Shown in pieces: positions 24,995 to 32,466 of a stretch of 64,000 nucleotides of DNA. Location of the stretch: assembly GCF_013087515.1 (NCBI RefSeq), contig NZ_JABFCN010000029.1:1-64000 (forward strand). Direction: 5' to 3'. The notes beneath the pieces were generated by a model. It was not told where the DNA came from. It saw only the letters and a program-made list of their open reading frames with translations, and searched no databases. The first letter of the stretch is position 1. The number at the start of each line of letters is the position of its first letter. A program made the position numbers and the translations under genes. This DNA is from Rhizobium sophorae (GTDB taxonomy: Bacteria; Pseudomonadota; Alphaproteobacteria; Rhizobiales; Rhizobiaceae).

Positions 24995-26092
24995 TTGAAA
25001 CAGAGAGAAGGCCGGCCGGGCCAGAAGAAAACATCAGGTCCTTCCGGCGAAAGCCGCAGGAACGATCGGACAGGGCGGCCGCCGAAGCCGGTCGCGCGGC
25101 CTGCGACGAGCCCCGAGGCTGTGCGCGAGACCGCAGTCCCGGTTGCGGTCGTGCGCCCTCTGATGACGCGCAGCGGCGCGCGTCCGGCTGAGCGCGTGCC
25201 TGTCATCCTCGAATCGCTCGGTGCCGGCGACTTCCACCTGATCGACAGCGGCAACGGCGAAAAGCTCGAGCAATACGGCCCCTATCGCATCATCCGCCCG
25301 GAGGCCCAGGCGCTGTGGCGGCCTTCGCTGCCCGCGCACGTCTGGGAAAAGGTCGATGCCGCCTTCACCGGCGATACCGACGAGGAAGGCACCGGCCGCT
25401 GGCGCTTCCCGAAGGAGGCGCTCGGCGAGACCTGGCCGCTCAATCTGCTTGGCGTCGATTTCCTCGGCCGCTTCACCTCCTTCCGCCATGTCGGCGTCTT
25501 CCCCGAACAGATCGTGCACTGGAGCTGGATGAAAGAGCAGGTCGAGAAGGCCGGCCGACCGCTGAAAGTGCTGAACCTCTTCGGTTATACCGGCGTCGCC
25601 TCGCTGGTTGCCGCCGCAGCCGGCGCCGAGGTCACCCATGTCGATGCCTCGAAGAAGGCGATCGGCTGGGCGCGGGAAAACCAGGCGCTCGGGCGCATGG
25701 AGAAGCTGCCGATCCGCTGGATCTGCGAGGATGCGATGAAATTCATCCTGCGCGAGGAGCGCCGCGGTAGCCAGTACGATATCATCCTCACCGATCCGCC
25801 GAAATTCGGCCGCGGCCCGAACGGCGAAGTCTGGCATCTTTTCGAGCATCTGCCGTTGATGCTCGATGTCTGCCGCGAGATCCTGTCGCCGAAGGCAGTG
25901 GGCCTGGTGCTGACGGCCTATTCGATCCGCGCCAGCTTCTATTCGATCCACGAGCTGATGCGCGAGACGATGCGGGGCACCGGCGGCGTGGTCGAATCCG
26001 GCGAGCTGGTGATTCGCGAAGCCGGCACTGACGGCAAAACGCAGGGCCGCGCGCTCTCCACCTCCCTCTTTTCCCGCTGGGTGCCGAAATGA
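24995..26092 (+). CDS. Class I SAM-dependent methyltransferase, RlmI-like
   Basis: The 365-residue protein has a basic, disordered N-terminus (about 1-60) followed by a Rossmann methyltransferase domain. The SAM-binding motif is VLNLFGYTGVASLVAAAAGAE, the acidic partner is THVDAS, and the catalytic motif is DIILTDPPKFGRG. These are features of RlmI/RlmK-type 23S rRNA cytosine or guanine methyltransferases. The start is TTG at 24995 with GGAAG 8 bases upstream. Its stop overlaps the next RNA methyltransferase gene by four bases, so this is a small RNA-modification operon that continues into lspA. Confidence 0.85.
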   Translation: MKQREGRPGQKKTSGPSGESRRNDRTGRPPKPVARPATSPEAVRETAVPVAVVRPLMTRSGARPAERVPVILESLGAGDFHLIDSGNGEKLEQYGPYRIIRPEAQALWRPSLPAHVWEKVDAAFTGDTDEEGTGRWRFPKEALGETWPLNLLGVDFLGRFTSFRHVGVFPEQIVHWSWMKEQVEKAGRPLKVLNLFGYTGVASLVAAAAGAEVTHVDASKKAIGWARENQALGRMEKLPIRWICEDAMKFILREERRGSQYDIILTDPPKFGRGPNGEVWHLFEHLPLMLDVCREILSPKAVGLVLTAYSIRASFYSIHELMRETMRGTGGVVESGELVIREAGTDGKTQGRALSTSLFSRWVPK

Positions 26093-26949
26093 GCAAGGAC
26101 TTCCACGATCAGGGACCGCGCAGGGTCGGACAGGTGAAGGAAGTCACCTCGCTCGCCAATCCGATCATCAAGGACATCAAGGCGCTGACGAACAAGAAGT
26201 CGCGCGAGGAAAGCGGGACGTTCCTGGCCGAAGGACTGAAGCTCGTCATCGATGCAATCGAACTCGGCTGGGCGATCCGGACGCTCGTCTATGCCAAGGC
26301 CGCCAAGGGCAAGCCGCTGGTCGAGCAGATGGCGGCAAGGACCGTCGCCTCGGGCGGGCTGGTGCTCGAGGTCAGCGAAAAGGTGATCGCCTCGATTACC
26401 CGTCGCGACAATCCGCAGATGGTGGTCGGCATCTTCGAGCAGCGCTGGAAGCCGCTCGGGGATATCCGGCCGAGGGATGGCGAGACCTGGGTGGCGCTCG
26501 ACCGGGTGCGCGACCCCGGCAATCTCGGCACCATCATCCGTACCGCCGATGCGGCCGGCGCTTCCGGCATCATTCTCCTCGGCGAGACGACCGATCCCTT
26601 CTCGCTCGAAACGGTACGCGCCACCATGGGCTCGGTCTTTGCCGTTCCGGTCGCGCGGGCGACGCCTGAGGAATTCATCGCCTGGCGGAAATCGGCCGGC
26701 GTTTCCGTCGTCGCGACGCATCTTGCCGGCGCGGTCGATTACCGGACGATCGACTATCGGAAAAAGCCCGTCGTGCTGTTGATGGGCAACGAGCAATCCG
26801 GCCTGCCGGAGCAACTGGCGAAAGAGGCCGACGCGCTTGCCCGCATTCCGCAGCAGGGCCGCGCCGATTCACTGAACCTCGCCGTCGCCACCGCCGTCAT
26901 GCTTTTCGAGGCACGCCGCCATCTCCTCTCACTTGCCGAGGGCAAATGA
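26089..26949 (+). CDS. SpoU/TrmH-family RNA 2'-O-methyltransferase
   Basis: The 286-residue protein has an N-terminal L30e-like substrate-binding domain (about 18-110; EVTSLANPIIKDIKALTNKKSRE) and a C-terminal SPOUT trefoil-knot domain. The three SpoU motifs are present: DRVRDPGNLGTIIRTADAAG, LLMGNEQSGL and IPQQGRADSLNLAVATAV. It methylates a ribose in rRNA or tRNA; the exact site is unknown. It overlaps its neighbours on both sides by four bases. Confidence 0.92.
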   Translation: MSKDFHDQGPRRVGQVKEVTSLANPIIKDIKALTNKKSREESGTFLAEGLKLVIDAIELGWAIRTLVYAKAAKGKPLVEQMAARTVASGGLVLEVSEKVIASITRRDNPQMVVGIFEQRWKPLGDIRPRDGETWVALDRVRDPGNLGTIIRTADAAGASGIILLGETTDPFSLETVRATMGSVFAVPVARATPEEFIAWRKSAGVSVVATHLAGAVDYRTIDYRKKPVVLLMGNEQSGLPEQLAKEADALARIPQQGRADSLNLAVATAVMLFEARRHLLSLAEGK

Positions 26950-27449
26950 CCGAACAGACGCATGCACGCCCGGCGCTGTTTTCGCGCCCAGCGCCGATCC
27001 TCTTCTTCATCGTCGTCGCCGTTCTGATCGACCAGGCCGTCAAGATCGCCGTCGATCATTACCTGCCGCTGCAGGAGGCGGTGCCCGTCGTTCCGATGCT
27101 GGCGCTCTACCGGACCTATAATCTCGGCGTCGCCTTTTCGATGCTGTCGGGCATGGACGGCTGGTTCATCGTCGGCATGCGGCTCGTCATCGTCGCCTTT
27201 GTCATCTGGCTGTGGTACCGCACGGCGAAGGATCGCTGGATCGCCCATCTCGGTTATGCGCTGATCATCGCAGGCGCGATCGGCAATCTCGTCGACCGCT
27301 TCGCCTATGGGCATGTGATCGATTACATTCTTTTCTATACCGAGAGCTGGTCCTTCGCGGTCTTCAATCTCGCCGACAGTTTCATCACCATCGGGGCCGG
27401 CTGCGTCATTCTCGACGAGTTGCTGTTGCCGAAAAAGGCCGGCCGCTAA
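26946..27449 (+). CDS. lspA: Lipoprotein signal peptidase (signal peptidase II)
   Basis: LspA cleaves signal peptides of diacylglyceryl-modified prolipoproteins in the inner membrane. The 167-residue protein has four transmembrane helices and both catalytic aspartates, in GNLVDRFAYGHVIDYI and FNLADSFITIG. Its start overlaps the methyltransferase stop (ATGA). The last lipoprotein-processing enzyme, Lnt, is encoded at 53234 in this window. Confidence 0.95.
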   Translation: MTEQTHARPALFSRPAPILFFIVVAVLIDQAVKIAVDHYLPLQEAVPVVPMLALYRTYNLGVAFSMLSGMDGWFIVGMRLVIVAFVIWLWYRTAKDRWIAHLGYALIIAGAIGNLVDRFAYGHVIDYILFYTESWSFAVFNLADSFITIGAGCVILDELLLPKKAGR

Positions 27450-27504
27450 AATCTTATCGAAATCCTGAAGGCATTCGGAACGGGCCTCATGTTAGCCAGA
27501 TAGC

Positions 27505-29787
27505 ATGCAGAACCTGGGACAGTTGCAGGAAAGATTGTCCGCCGCCTTCGGTGGACCCGCCGCCAAGCCGCATGAGAAGCGGATGGAGGCGGTCTTCTCA
27601 CGGCCGAACGCAGCGGCACCTCGGGGCGCCGATGACCGCCAGGGCGGGCCTGCACCGACACGGCGCCTGTTGTTCTACTGGCTTGGCGGCGCCGGCCTTC
27701 TTGCCGCAACGATCCTGATGCTGCTTGCCCATGCCGGCGATCCGCTGCTGCTTTCAGGCGGTCTCGTCGTTCTTGGCCTTGCCGTCATCGCCAGTTATGC
27801 CTTGCTGATGGTTCGCTCGCGCAGGGCCGGACAGCGCCCCGGTCAACCCATGCCGGATTGGAACGCCGGCGCAAAGCTGTTCGCCGACGTGCACGACGTG
27901 CTCGGCGATATTACGGTCGGCCGCACCATGGACCGGCGCATCATCTCCGCCAACGATACTTTTCGCCGCCTGACCGGACGGTTGCGTCCGGAAGGACGCA
28001 CCTGCGAGGAGATCGGGCTTGCCTTCCGCCCCGGTCCGATACCGCACTGCTACGATGTCGAGATCTCGACGCCGGAAGGCCAGCGCATCTTCCTCTGGCG
28101 CGACGTCGTCACTCGCGACCCGGCGAACGGCCGTCTGCTGCTGCAGAGCGTTGCTCGCGACGTGACCGACGAGCGGCTGATCGCGCAGGGTCGCGAGGAG
28201 GCCCGCCAGAAGGCCGAGTATAACAGCGCCGCCAAATCGAGGCTGCTTGCCACCGTCAGCCACGAGGTGCGCACGCCGCTTTCCGGCATCCTCGGCATGA
28301 CACACTTGCTCGCCGAGACGCGGCTAACGCAGGAGCAGCAGGACTATCTGGCGAATATCCGCCAATCCGGCCACGCACTGACGCAGTTGGTCGAGGACCT
28401 GCTCGATTTCTCCACCATCGAGGTCGGCCGCTTCGCGCTGCATCCGCGCTCGGAATCGCTGCGCAAGCTCTTGGAGAGCGTCGTCGAGATGCTCGCCCAC
28501 CGGGCGCATGAAAAGGGTATCGAGATCGGCGCCACCGTGTCATCCGACGTGCCGGAGAATATGAACTTCGATCCGGCGCGGCTGCGGCAGGTTCTCTTCA
28601 ACGTCATCGGCAATGCCGTGAAGTTCACCCAGGTCGGCGGCGTCTTCATCCGCGTGTCGCTCGACGCGGACGACCTATCGATCACGGTCACCGATAGCGG
28701 TCCCGGCATGACGGCGGAGGAGCAGGCGCGCGTCTTCGGCGAGTTCGAGCAGGGCGGGAGCGTTGCCGACAAGAGCAGCGGGACCGGGCTTGGCCTTGCG
28801 ATCTCCGCCCGCATCATGCGCGAATTCAACGGCGCGTTGACGGTTGCCAGCGAAAAGGGCAGAGGCAGCGAATTCACCATCCGCTTCCCTGTCGATATCG
28901 GCAGCGAGCGCCTCGACCGGCGAAACACGCTGCTTGCCGGCAACAGCGTCGTTTTGCTGGCACCGGCAGGTGCGGCGCGCACCGCCATCGCCGAAACGAT
29001 TACTGCGCTCGGCGGCCTCTGCCATCTTGTCGGCGACGGCGAGACGGCGCGGGCAACACTGCTCGAGCTGGCGAAGGGCGGGCGGCGGCCGACCGATATC
29101 ATCATCGACCATCGCATGTCGGCGGAATTTTCCGCCCATCTTGCCGATCGTGCCGAAATCGCCGCACTTGGCCTGCGCAAGGTCCTGCTCGTCAATCCGG
29201 AAGAGCGCAGCGCCCATCCGCTCGACCTCTTCGATGCCTGGCTCATCCGGCCGCTGCGCGAACAGTCGCTGATCGACGTGCTGCGCGGTCGCATGCGCGG
29301 CATGGAGAAGCGCGACGCGCTGAACGACAACCAGCCGGGCTTCGGCCTTTCGGTGGCGGAGACGCTGGTTGCCGCCAGCGGGCTCAGCATCCTGCTCGGC
29401 GAAGACGATCCGATCAATGCCATGCTGGTGCGTGTCGTTCTGGAAAAGGGCGGGCACAAGGTGCGCCATGTCGAAGATTTCGAGGCGCTGCTCGACTGCG
29501 CGCTCTGCGAGGCCAATGCCCGGCCCGATATCATCATCAGCGATCTCTCGATGCCTGGCGGCAACGGCATCGACATGCTGGGACGCCTGCGCGGCCACGA
29601 GCGGCGGCTCGATCTCGCCTCGGTGCCGGTGATCGTGCTGACTGCCGACAAGAGCGACGAATCGCGCCGCCAAGTCTTGCTCAACGGAGCCAACCGCGTC
29701 ATGATAAAGCCGGTTGATCCGGTGCGGCTGCTGACCGAAGTTCAGGCGGTCGCCGCCCTTTCCGCCCGTCGGGCGGAGGCGCGCTGA
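27505..29787 (+). CDS. Hybrid sensor histidine kinase / response regulator
   Basis: The 760-residue membrane protein has two transmembrane helices (about 53-72 and 76-98), a PAS-like domain (about 120-230) and a histidine-kinase core with His253 in TVSHEVRTPLSGILGM. The ATPase boxes are NVIGNAVKFTQ, DSGPGMT and GTGLGLAIS. The C-terminus has a full receiver domain (about 630-755) with DIIISDLSMPG, LGEDD, a Thr in VLTAD and MIKP. Between kinase and receiver is a second, degenerate receiver-like region (about 478-600) that has IIIDHRMS but has lost the acidic pair and the conserved Lys. No cognate regulator gene is adjacent; the signal is unknown. Confidence 0.9.
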   Translation: MQNLGQLQERLSAAFGGPAAKPHEKRMEAVFSRPNAAAPRGADDRQGGPAPTRRLLFYWLGGAGLLAATILMLLAHAGDPLLLSGGLVVLGLAVIASYALLMVRSRRAGQRPGQPMPDWNAGAKLFADVHDVLGDITVGRTMDRRIISANDTFRRLTGRLRPEGRTCEEIGLAFRPGPIPHCYDVEISTPEGQRIFLWRDVVTRDPANGRLLLQSVARDVTDERLIAQGREEARQKAEYNSAAKSRLLATVSHEVRTPLSGILGMTHLLAETRLTQEQQDYLANIRQSGHALTQLVEDLLDFSTIEVGRFALHPRSESLRKLLESVVEMLAHRAHEKGIEIGATVSSDVPENMNFDPARLRQVLFNVIGNAVKFTQVGGVFIRVSLDADDLSITVTDSGPGMTAEEQARVFGEFEQGGSVADKSSGTGLGLAISARIMREFNGALTVASEKGRGSEFTIRFPVDIGSERLDRRNTLLAGNSVVLLAPAGAARTAIAETITALGGLCHLVGDGETARATLLELAKGGRRPTDIIIDHRMSAEFSAHLADRAEIAALGLRKVLLVNPEERSAHPLDLFDAWLIRPLREQSLIDVLRGRMRGMEKRDALNDNQPGFGLSVAETLVAASGLSILLGEDDPINAMLVRVVLEKGGHKVRHVEDFEALLDCALCEANARPDIIISDLSMPGGNGIDMLGRLRGHERRLDLASVPVIVLTADKSDESRRQVLLNGANRVMIKPVDPVRLLTEVQAVAALSARRAEAR

Positions 29788-29830
29788 GCGCCTCAGAAAC
29801 CGGCACGCTTCTTGCGCTTGGAAATTCAAA

Positions 29831-29848
29831 ATGTCACTTTCCTGTCGT
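29831..29848 (+). promoter_or_regulatory. Probable PHO box upstream of olsB
   Basis: ATGTCAC-TTTC-CTGTCGT fits the PhoB-binding pattern of two CTGTCAT repeats separated by four bases, matching 11 of 14 positions. It ends 47 bases before the olsB start codon. Ornithine-lipid synthesis is induced by phosphate starvation through PhoB in Sinorhizobium, which makes the site plausible; binding has not been shown here. Confidence 0.65.
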
Positions 29849-29895
29849 AGAGAAGTGTTTTATGGCGTCGATAAGCCGGCAACGGGAGAATCGTC

Positions 29896-30774
29896 ATGTC
29901 CGCCATCGACATCCTGAATCGTGACACCACCGCGGAGGCTGCACGGCCCTCGACGGCTGCTGTACAGAAGGACGGCGATATCCTCGGCCGCATCGGCAAT
30001 CTGGAGACCCGCCTTGCCCGCACGGCACGCGAGATCGATGCCGCCCAGGCCGTGCGCTACCGGGTCTTCGTCGACGAAATGAAGGCGCAGCTGCCGCTGG
30101 ACGCCATGCGCCGCCAGCGCGATGTCGACGCCTACGACGCTGTCTGCGATCATCTTCTCGTTCTCGACCGCTCGATCGAGGGCGATCCCGAAGACCAGAT
30201 CGTCGGCACCTACAGGCTGTTGCGCCAGGATGTCGCCATCGCCAATGGTGGTTTTTACTCGGCTTCCGAATTCGAAATCGAGGGCCTCATCGCCAAACAT
30301 CCGGACAAGCGCTTCATGGAGCTCGGCCGCTCCTGCGTGCTGCCGGAGTACCGCACCAAGCGCACCGTCGAACTCCTGTGGCAGGGCAACTGGGCCTACG
30401 CGCTGAAGCATGGCGTCAGCGCCATGTTCGGCTGCGCCTCTTTCCCCGGCGTCTACCTCGAAAGCCATGCTCTGGCGCTGTCTTTCCTCTACCACAATGT
30501 GCTGGCGAAGAACGAGTGGGCAGTGGGCGCCCTACCCGATCTCGCCCGCAACATGGATCTGATGCCGGTCGAGGCCATCAACCCGAAGCGGGCGCTGATG
30601 GCCCTGCCGCCGCTGATCAAGGGCTATCTGCGCCTCGGGGCGATGGTCGGCTCCCACGCGGTCGTCGATCATGCCTTCAACACGACCGACGTGCTGATCG
30701 TGCTGCCGATTTCCAGCATTTCGGACCGTTATCTGAATTATTACGGCGCCGACGCCGGCCGCTTCGCGAGCTAA
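29896..30774 (+). CDS. olsB: L-ornithine N-alpha-acyltransferase (ornithine lipid synthesis)
   Basis: OlsB transfers a 3-hydroxyacyl group from acyl carrier protein to the alpha-amino group of ornithine, forming lyso-ornithine lipid, the first step toward the phosphorus-free membrane lipid. The 292-residue protein has an autoinducer-synthase/GNAT-like acyltransferase domain (AREIDAAQAVRYRVFVDEM, then FMELGRSCVLPEYRTKRTVE), as in the known rhizobial enzyme of about 296 residues. The second-step enzyme (OlsA) is encoded separately at 47891. A probable PHO box lies upstream. Confidence 0.92.
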   Translation: MSAIDILNRDTTAEAARPSTAAVQKDGDILGRIGNLETRLARTAREIDAAQAVRYRVFVDEMKAQLPLDAMRRQRDVDAYDAVCDHLLVLDRSIEGDPEDQIVGTYRLLRQDVAIANGGFYSASEFEIEGLIAKHPDKRFMELGRSCVLPEYRTKRTVELLWQGNWAYALKHGVSAMFGCASFPGVYLESHALALSFLYHNVLAKNEWAVGALPDLARNMDLMPVEAINPKRALMALPPLIKGYLRLGAMVGSHAVVDHAFNTTDVLIVLPISSISDRYLNYYGADAGRFAS

Positions 30775-30792
30775 ACGCCAAGGACCGCCGGC

Positions 30793-30843
30793 AATTCAAA
30801 GTGTTACAGCGTCCTTTTGTCTGAAAAACGCGCGGCGCTGTAA
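30793..30843. repeat. CTACAGCG-type palindromic repeat, downstream of olsB
   Basis: ATTCAAAGTGTTACAGCG ... CGCTGTAA has perfect 8-bp arms (TTACAGCG/CGCTGTAA) and a core TTTTGTCTGAAAAACGCG related to the repeats at 12304, 17195 and 24895. It starts 19 bases after the olsB stop and might act as a terminator. Confidence 0.75.
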
Positions 30844-30952
30844 GGCTTGACGATCCCTCGCCATCCCTTCATCCTGACATCGCGTTTTCCGTGGGGCGCA
30901 TCGGCATTGTGCCGGCTGGGCTATGCCCGCCCACACATCTCAACCATGCGCC

Positions 30953-31585
30953 ATGTCGAATTTCGAAAACCTCCGCAAGAGAGCCAAGCTCTATAAACGT
31001 TGGCATCAGAACAGGTATCATCCTGTCGCCGCCGAAATCCGGCGGTGGCTTCCCCGTTACAGCGGCCTGAACGATCGGCAGATTCTCGACTGCGCGTTCA
31101 AGCTCGCCGATGCGCAGGAGCTCGTTGCGGCGAAGGAAGGTTTCGAAAGCTGGACGGCGCTGAAACAGGGACTGACCTTGATGAACACGCCTCAACAATC
31201 AAAAGCTTCGACACCGACATTCATCGACGCGCAACCGCAACTCTTCGTCCGGGATATCGGCAGCTCCTGCGATTTCTATATCGGCAAGCTCGGCTTTGAG
31301 CTTGCCTTCACTTATGGCGAGCCGGCCTTCTATGCTCAGGTCTTCCGGGGTGCGGCGCGGCTCAATCTTCGCTCAGTCGACATGCCTTTTCTCCATCCGG
31401 ATTTCCGGCTTCATGAGGAAGACGCGCTTTCGGCGACCATCACGCTTGACGACGCCAAAGCGCTATTCCTGGAATATACGAGGGCTGAAGTCCCGCTCCA
31501 TCAGGGCTTGAGAATCGAGCCATGGGGTGCCCAGACCTTCATCGTTCGCGACCTCGACGGCAATCTGATCGCCTTCGCCAGCTGA
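30953..31585 (+). CDS. VOC-fold (glyoxalase/bleomycin-resistance-like) protein with N-terminal helical domain
   Basis: The 210-residue protein is a fusion. Residues 1-75 form a helical segment ending AAKEGFESWTALKQGLTLM, a motif (roughly 'HGFxSWxxLK') found at the N-terminus of assorted, often ankyrin-containing, proteins. Residues 85-210 are a VOC domain (QLFVRDIGSSCDFYIGKLGF ... RDLDGNLIAF) of the bleomycin-resistance type. The ligand is unknown. ATG 30953 is chosen; the frame extends upstream to 30923 without a better start. Confidence 0.82.
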   Translation: MSNFENLRKRAKLYKRWHQNRYHPVAAEIRRWLPRYSGLNDRQILDCAFKLADAQELVAAKEGFESWTALKQGLTLMNTPQQSKASTPTFIDAQPQLFVRDIGSSCDFYIGKLGFELAFTYGEPAFYAQVFRGAARLNLRSVDMPFLHPDFRLHEEDALSATITLDDAKALFLEYTRAEVPLHQGLRIEPWGAQTFIVRDLDGNLIAFAS

Positions 31586-31617
31586 GCGCCGCACCCTCCG
31601 GCCGGACTGGACAGGCG

Positions 31618-32007
31618 CTAACGGAAGAGCCTGATCGGACCGGGATAAAGCGCGACGGTCTCATCCGTCGTCAGCAGCTGAATGCCTTCGACGATCGACT
31701 GTGCGACCAGGATCCGGTCGAAGGGGTCGGCGTGGATCGCCGGCAACCGATGCACCGCCAGCGTACGCATGACGGTGATCGGCAATTCGCAATAGTCGTT
31801 GTCGATGAGGGCACGGTAGAAGAGCGGCGGATCGAGATTGAAATCGTCGCGGCCGATAGCGTGCTTGGCGCTGAGTTCACCAAAGCTTGCGGGGCTGAAG
31901 AACAGCTGGTTGAGCGGATCGGCGATCAGTTCCTTCGCCGCAGTCGGCAGTTTCGGCGAATCCTCCGCAAGCCAGATCAGCAGCAGCGTGTCGAGAAGGA
32001 GCTTCAT
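31618..32007 (-). CDS. PIN-domain toxin, second toxin-antitoxin pair
   Basis: The 129-residue PIN domain has acidic residues Asp6, Glu44, Asp94/Asp97 (HADPFDRILVAQ) and Asp115 (LTTDE). Members of this subgroup usually read LLLDTHxLLW at the N-terminus; here it is LLLDTLLLIW, with Leu in place of His8. That His is not one of the metal-binding acids, so activity may be kept. It overlaps the antitoxin by four bases. Confidence 0.88.
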   Translation of the reverse strand: MKLLLDTLLLIWLAEDSPKLPTAAKELIADPLNQLFFSPASFGELSAKHAIGRDDFNLDPPLFYRALIDNDYCELPITVMRTLAVHRLPAIHADPFDRILVAQSIVEGIQLLTTDETVALYPGPIRLFR

Positions 32008-32246
32008 CGCGGTTCTGAAAACCTTGCGACGTCCTGCAGATCCATGCTGTCGAAATCATCCGGCACGGAGATCCGCCCCTTGAGGAAACCGACGCGGCGG
32101 ATCTGCTGCGCACCGCCGGCATCGAGCGGCACCACCTTGACCAGCGGCTTGCCGGCCTTGGCAATCACGAAGACCTCACCATTCGCTGCGTTTTCGACGA
32201 GCCGCGACAGATGAGTCTTTGCTTCGTGGATGTTGATGATTCGCAT
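32004..32246 (-). CDS. Phd/YefM-family antitoxin
   Basis: The 80-residue protein begins MRIINIHEAKTHLSRLVENA and continues GEVFVIAKAGKPLVKVVPLD, the classic Phd/YefM fold that dimerises and binds DNA, with a C-terminal toxin-binding tail. It is directly upstream of a PIN toxin, a common pairing. A near-perfect 14-bp inverted repeat just upstream (32260-32292) is the likely operator. Confidence 0.9.
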   Translation of the reverse strand: MRIINIHEAKTHLSRLVENAANGEVFVIAKAGKPLVKVVPLDAGGAQQIRRVGFLKGRISVPDDFDSMDLQDVARFSEPR

Positions 32247-32259
32247 ATCGCTTCGGCAT

Positions 32260-32292
32260 CCATAAACTTAGTTCAATCAACTTAGTTTATGG
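32260..32292. promoter_or_regulatory. Probable operator of the Phd/PIN toxin-antitoxin pair
   Basis: CCATAAACTTAGTT and AACTTAGTTTATGG are inverted repeats with 13 of 14 positions paired around CAATC. The site begins 14 bases upstream of the antitoxin start at 32246. It is AT-rich, unlike its surroundings, and probably contains the promoter of the pair as well. Confidence 0.75.
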
Positions 32293-32466
32293 ATCTGGAT
32301 TTCGCAAGAAGCAAAATTCCCGTCGAATCGGTTCATTATCAGCAGCTTAGCGTAAATCGCAGCTTATGCGAAGCCGGGTAAGTACAATCCATAAAAACGC
32401 TGTGCCCGGCCGACGGGCGGTCGGCCGGGCACAGAATGCCGTCTCATAATGTCGGCCCGGAGGAAT

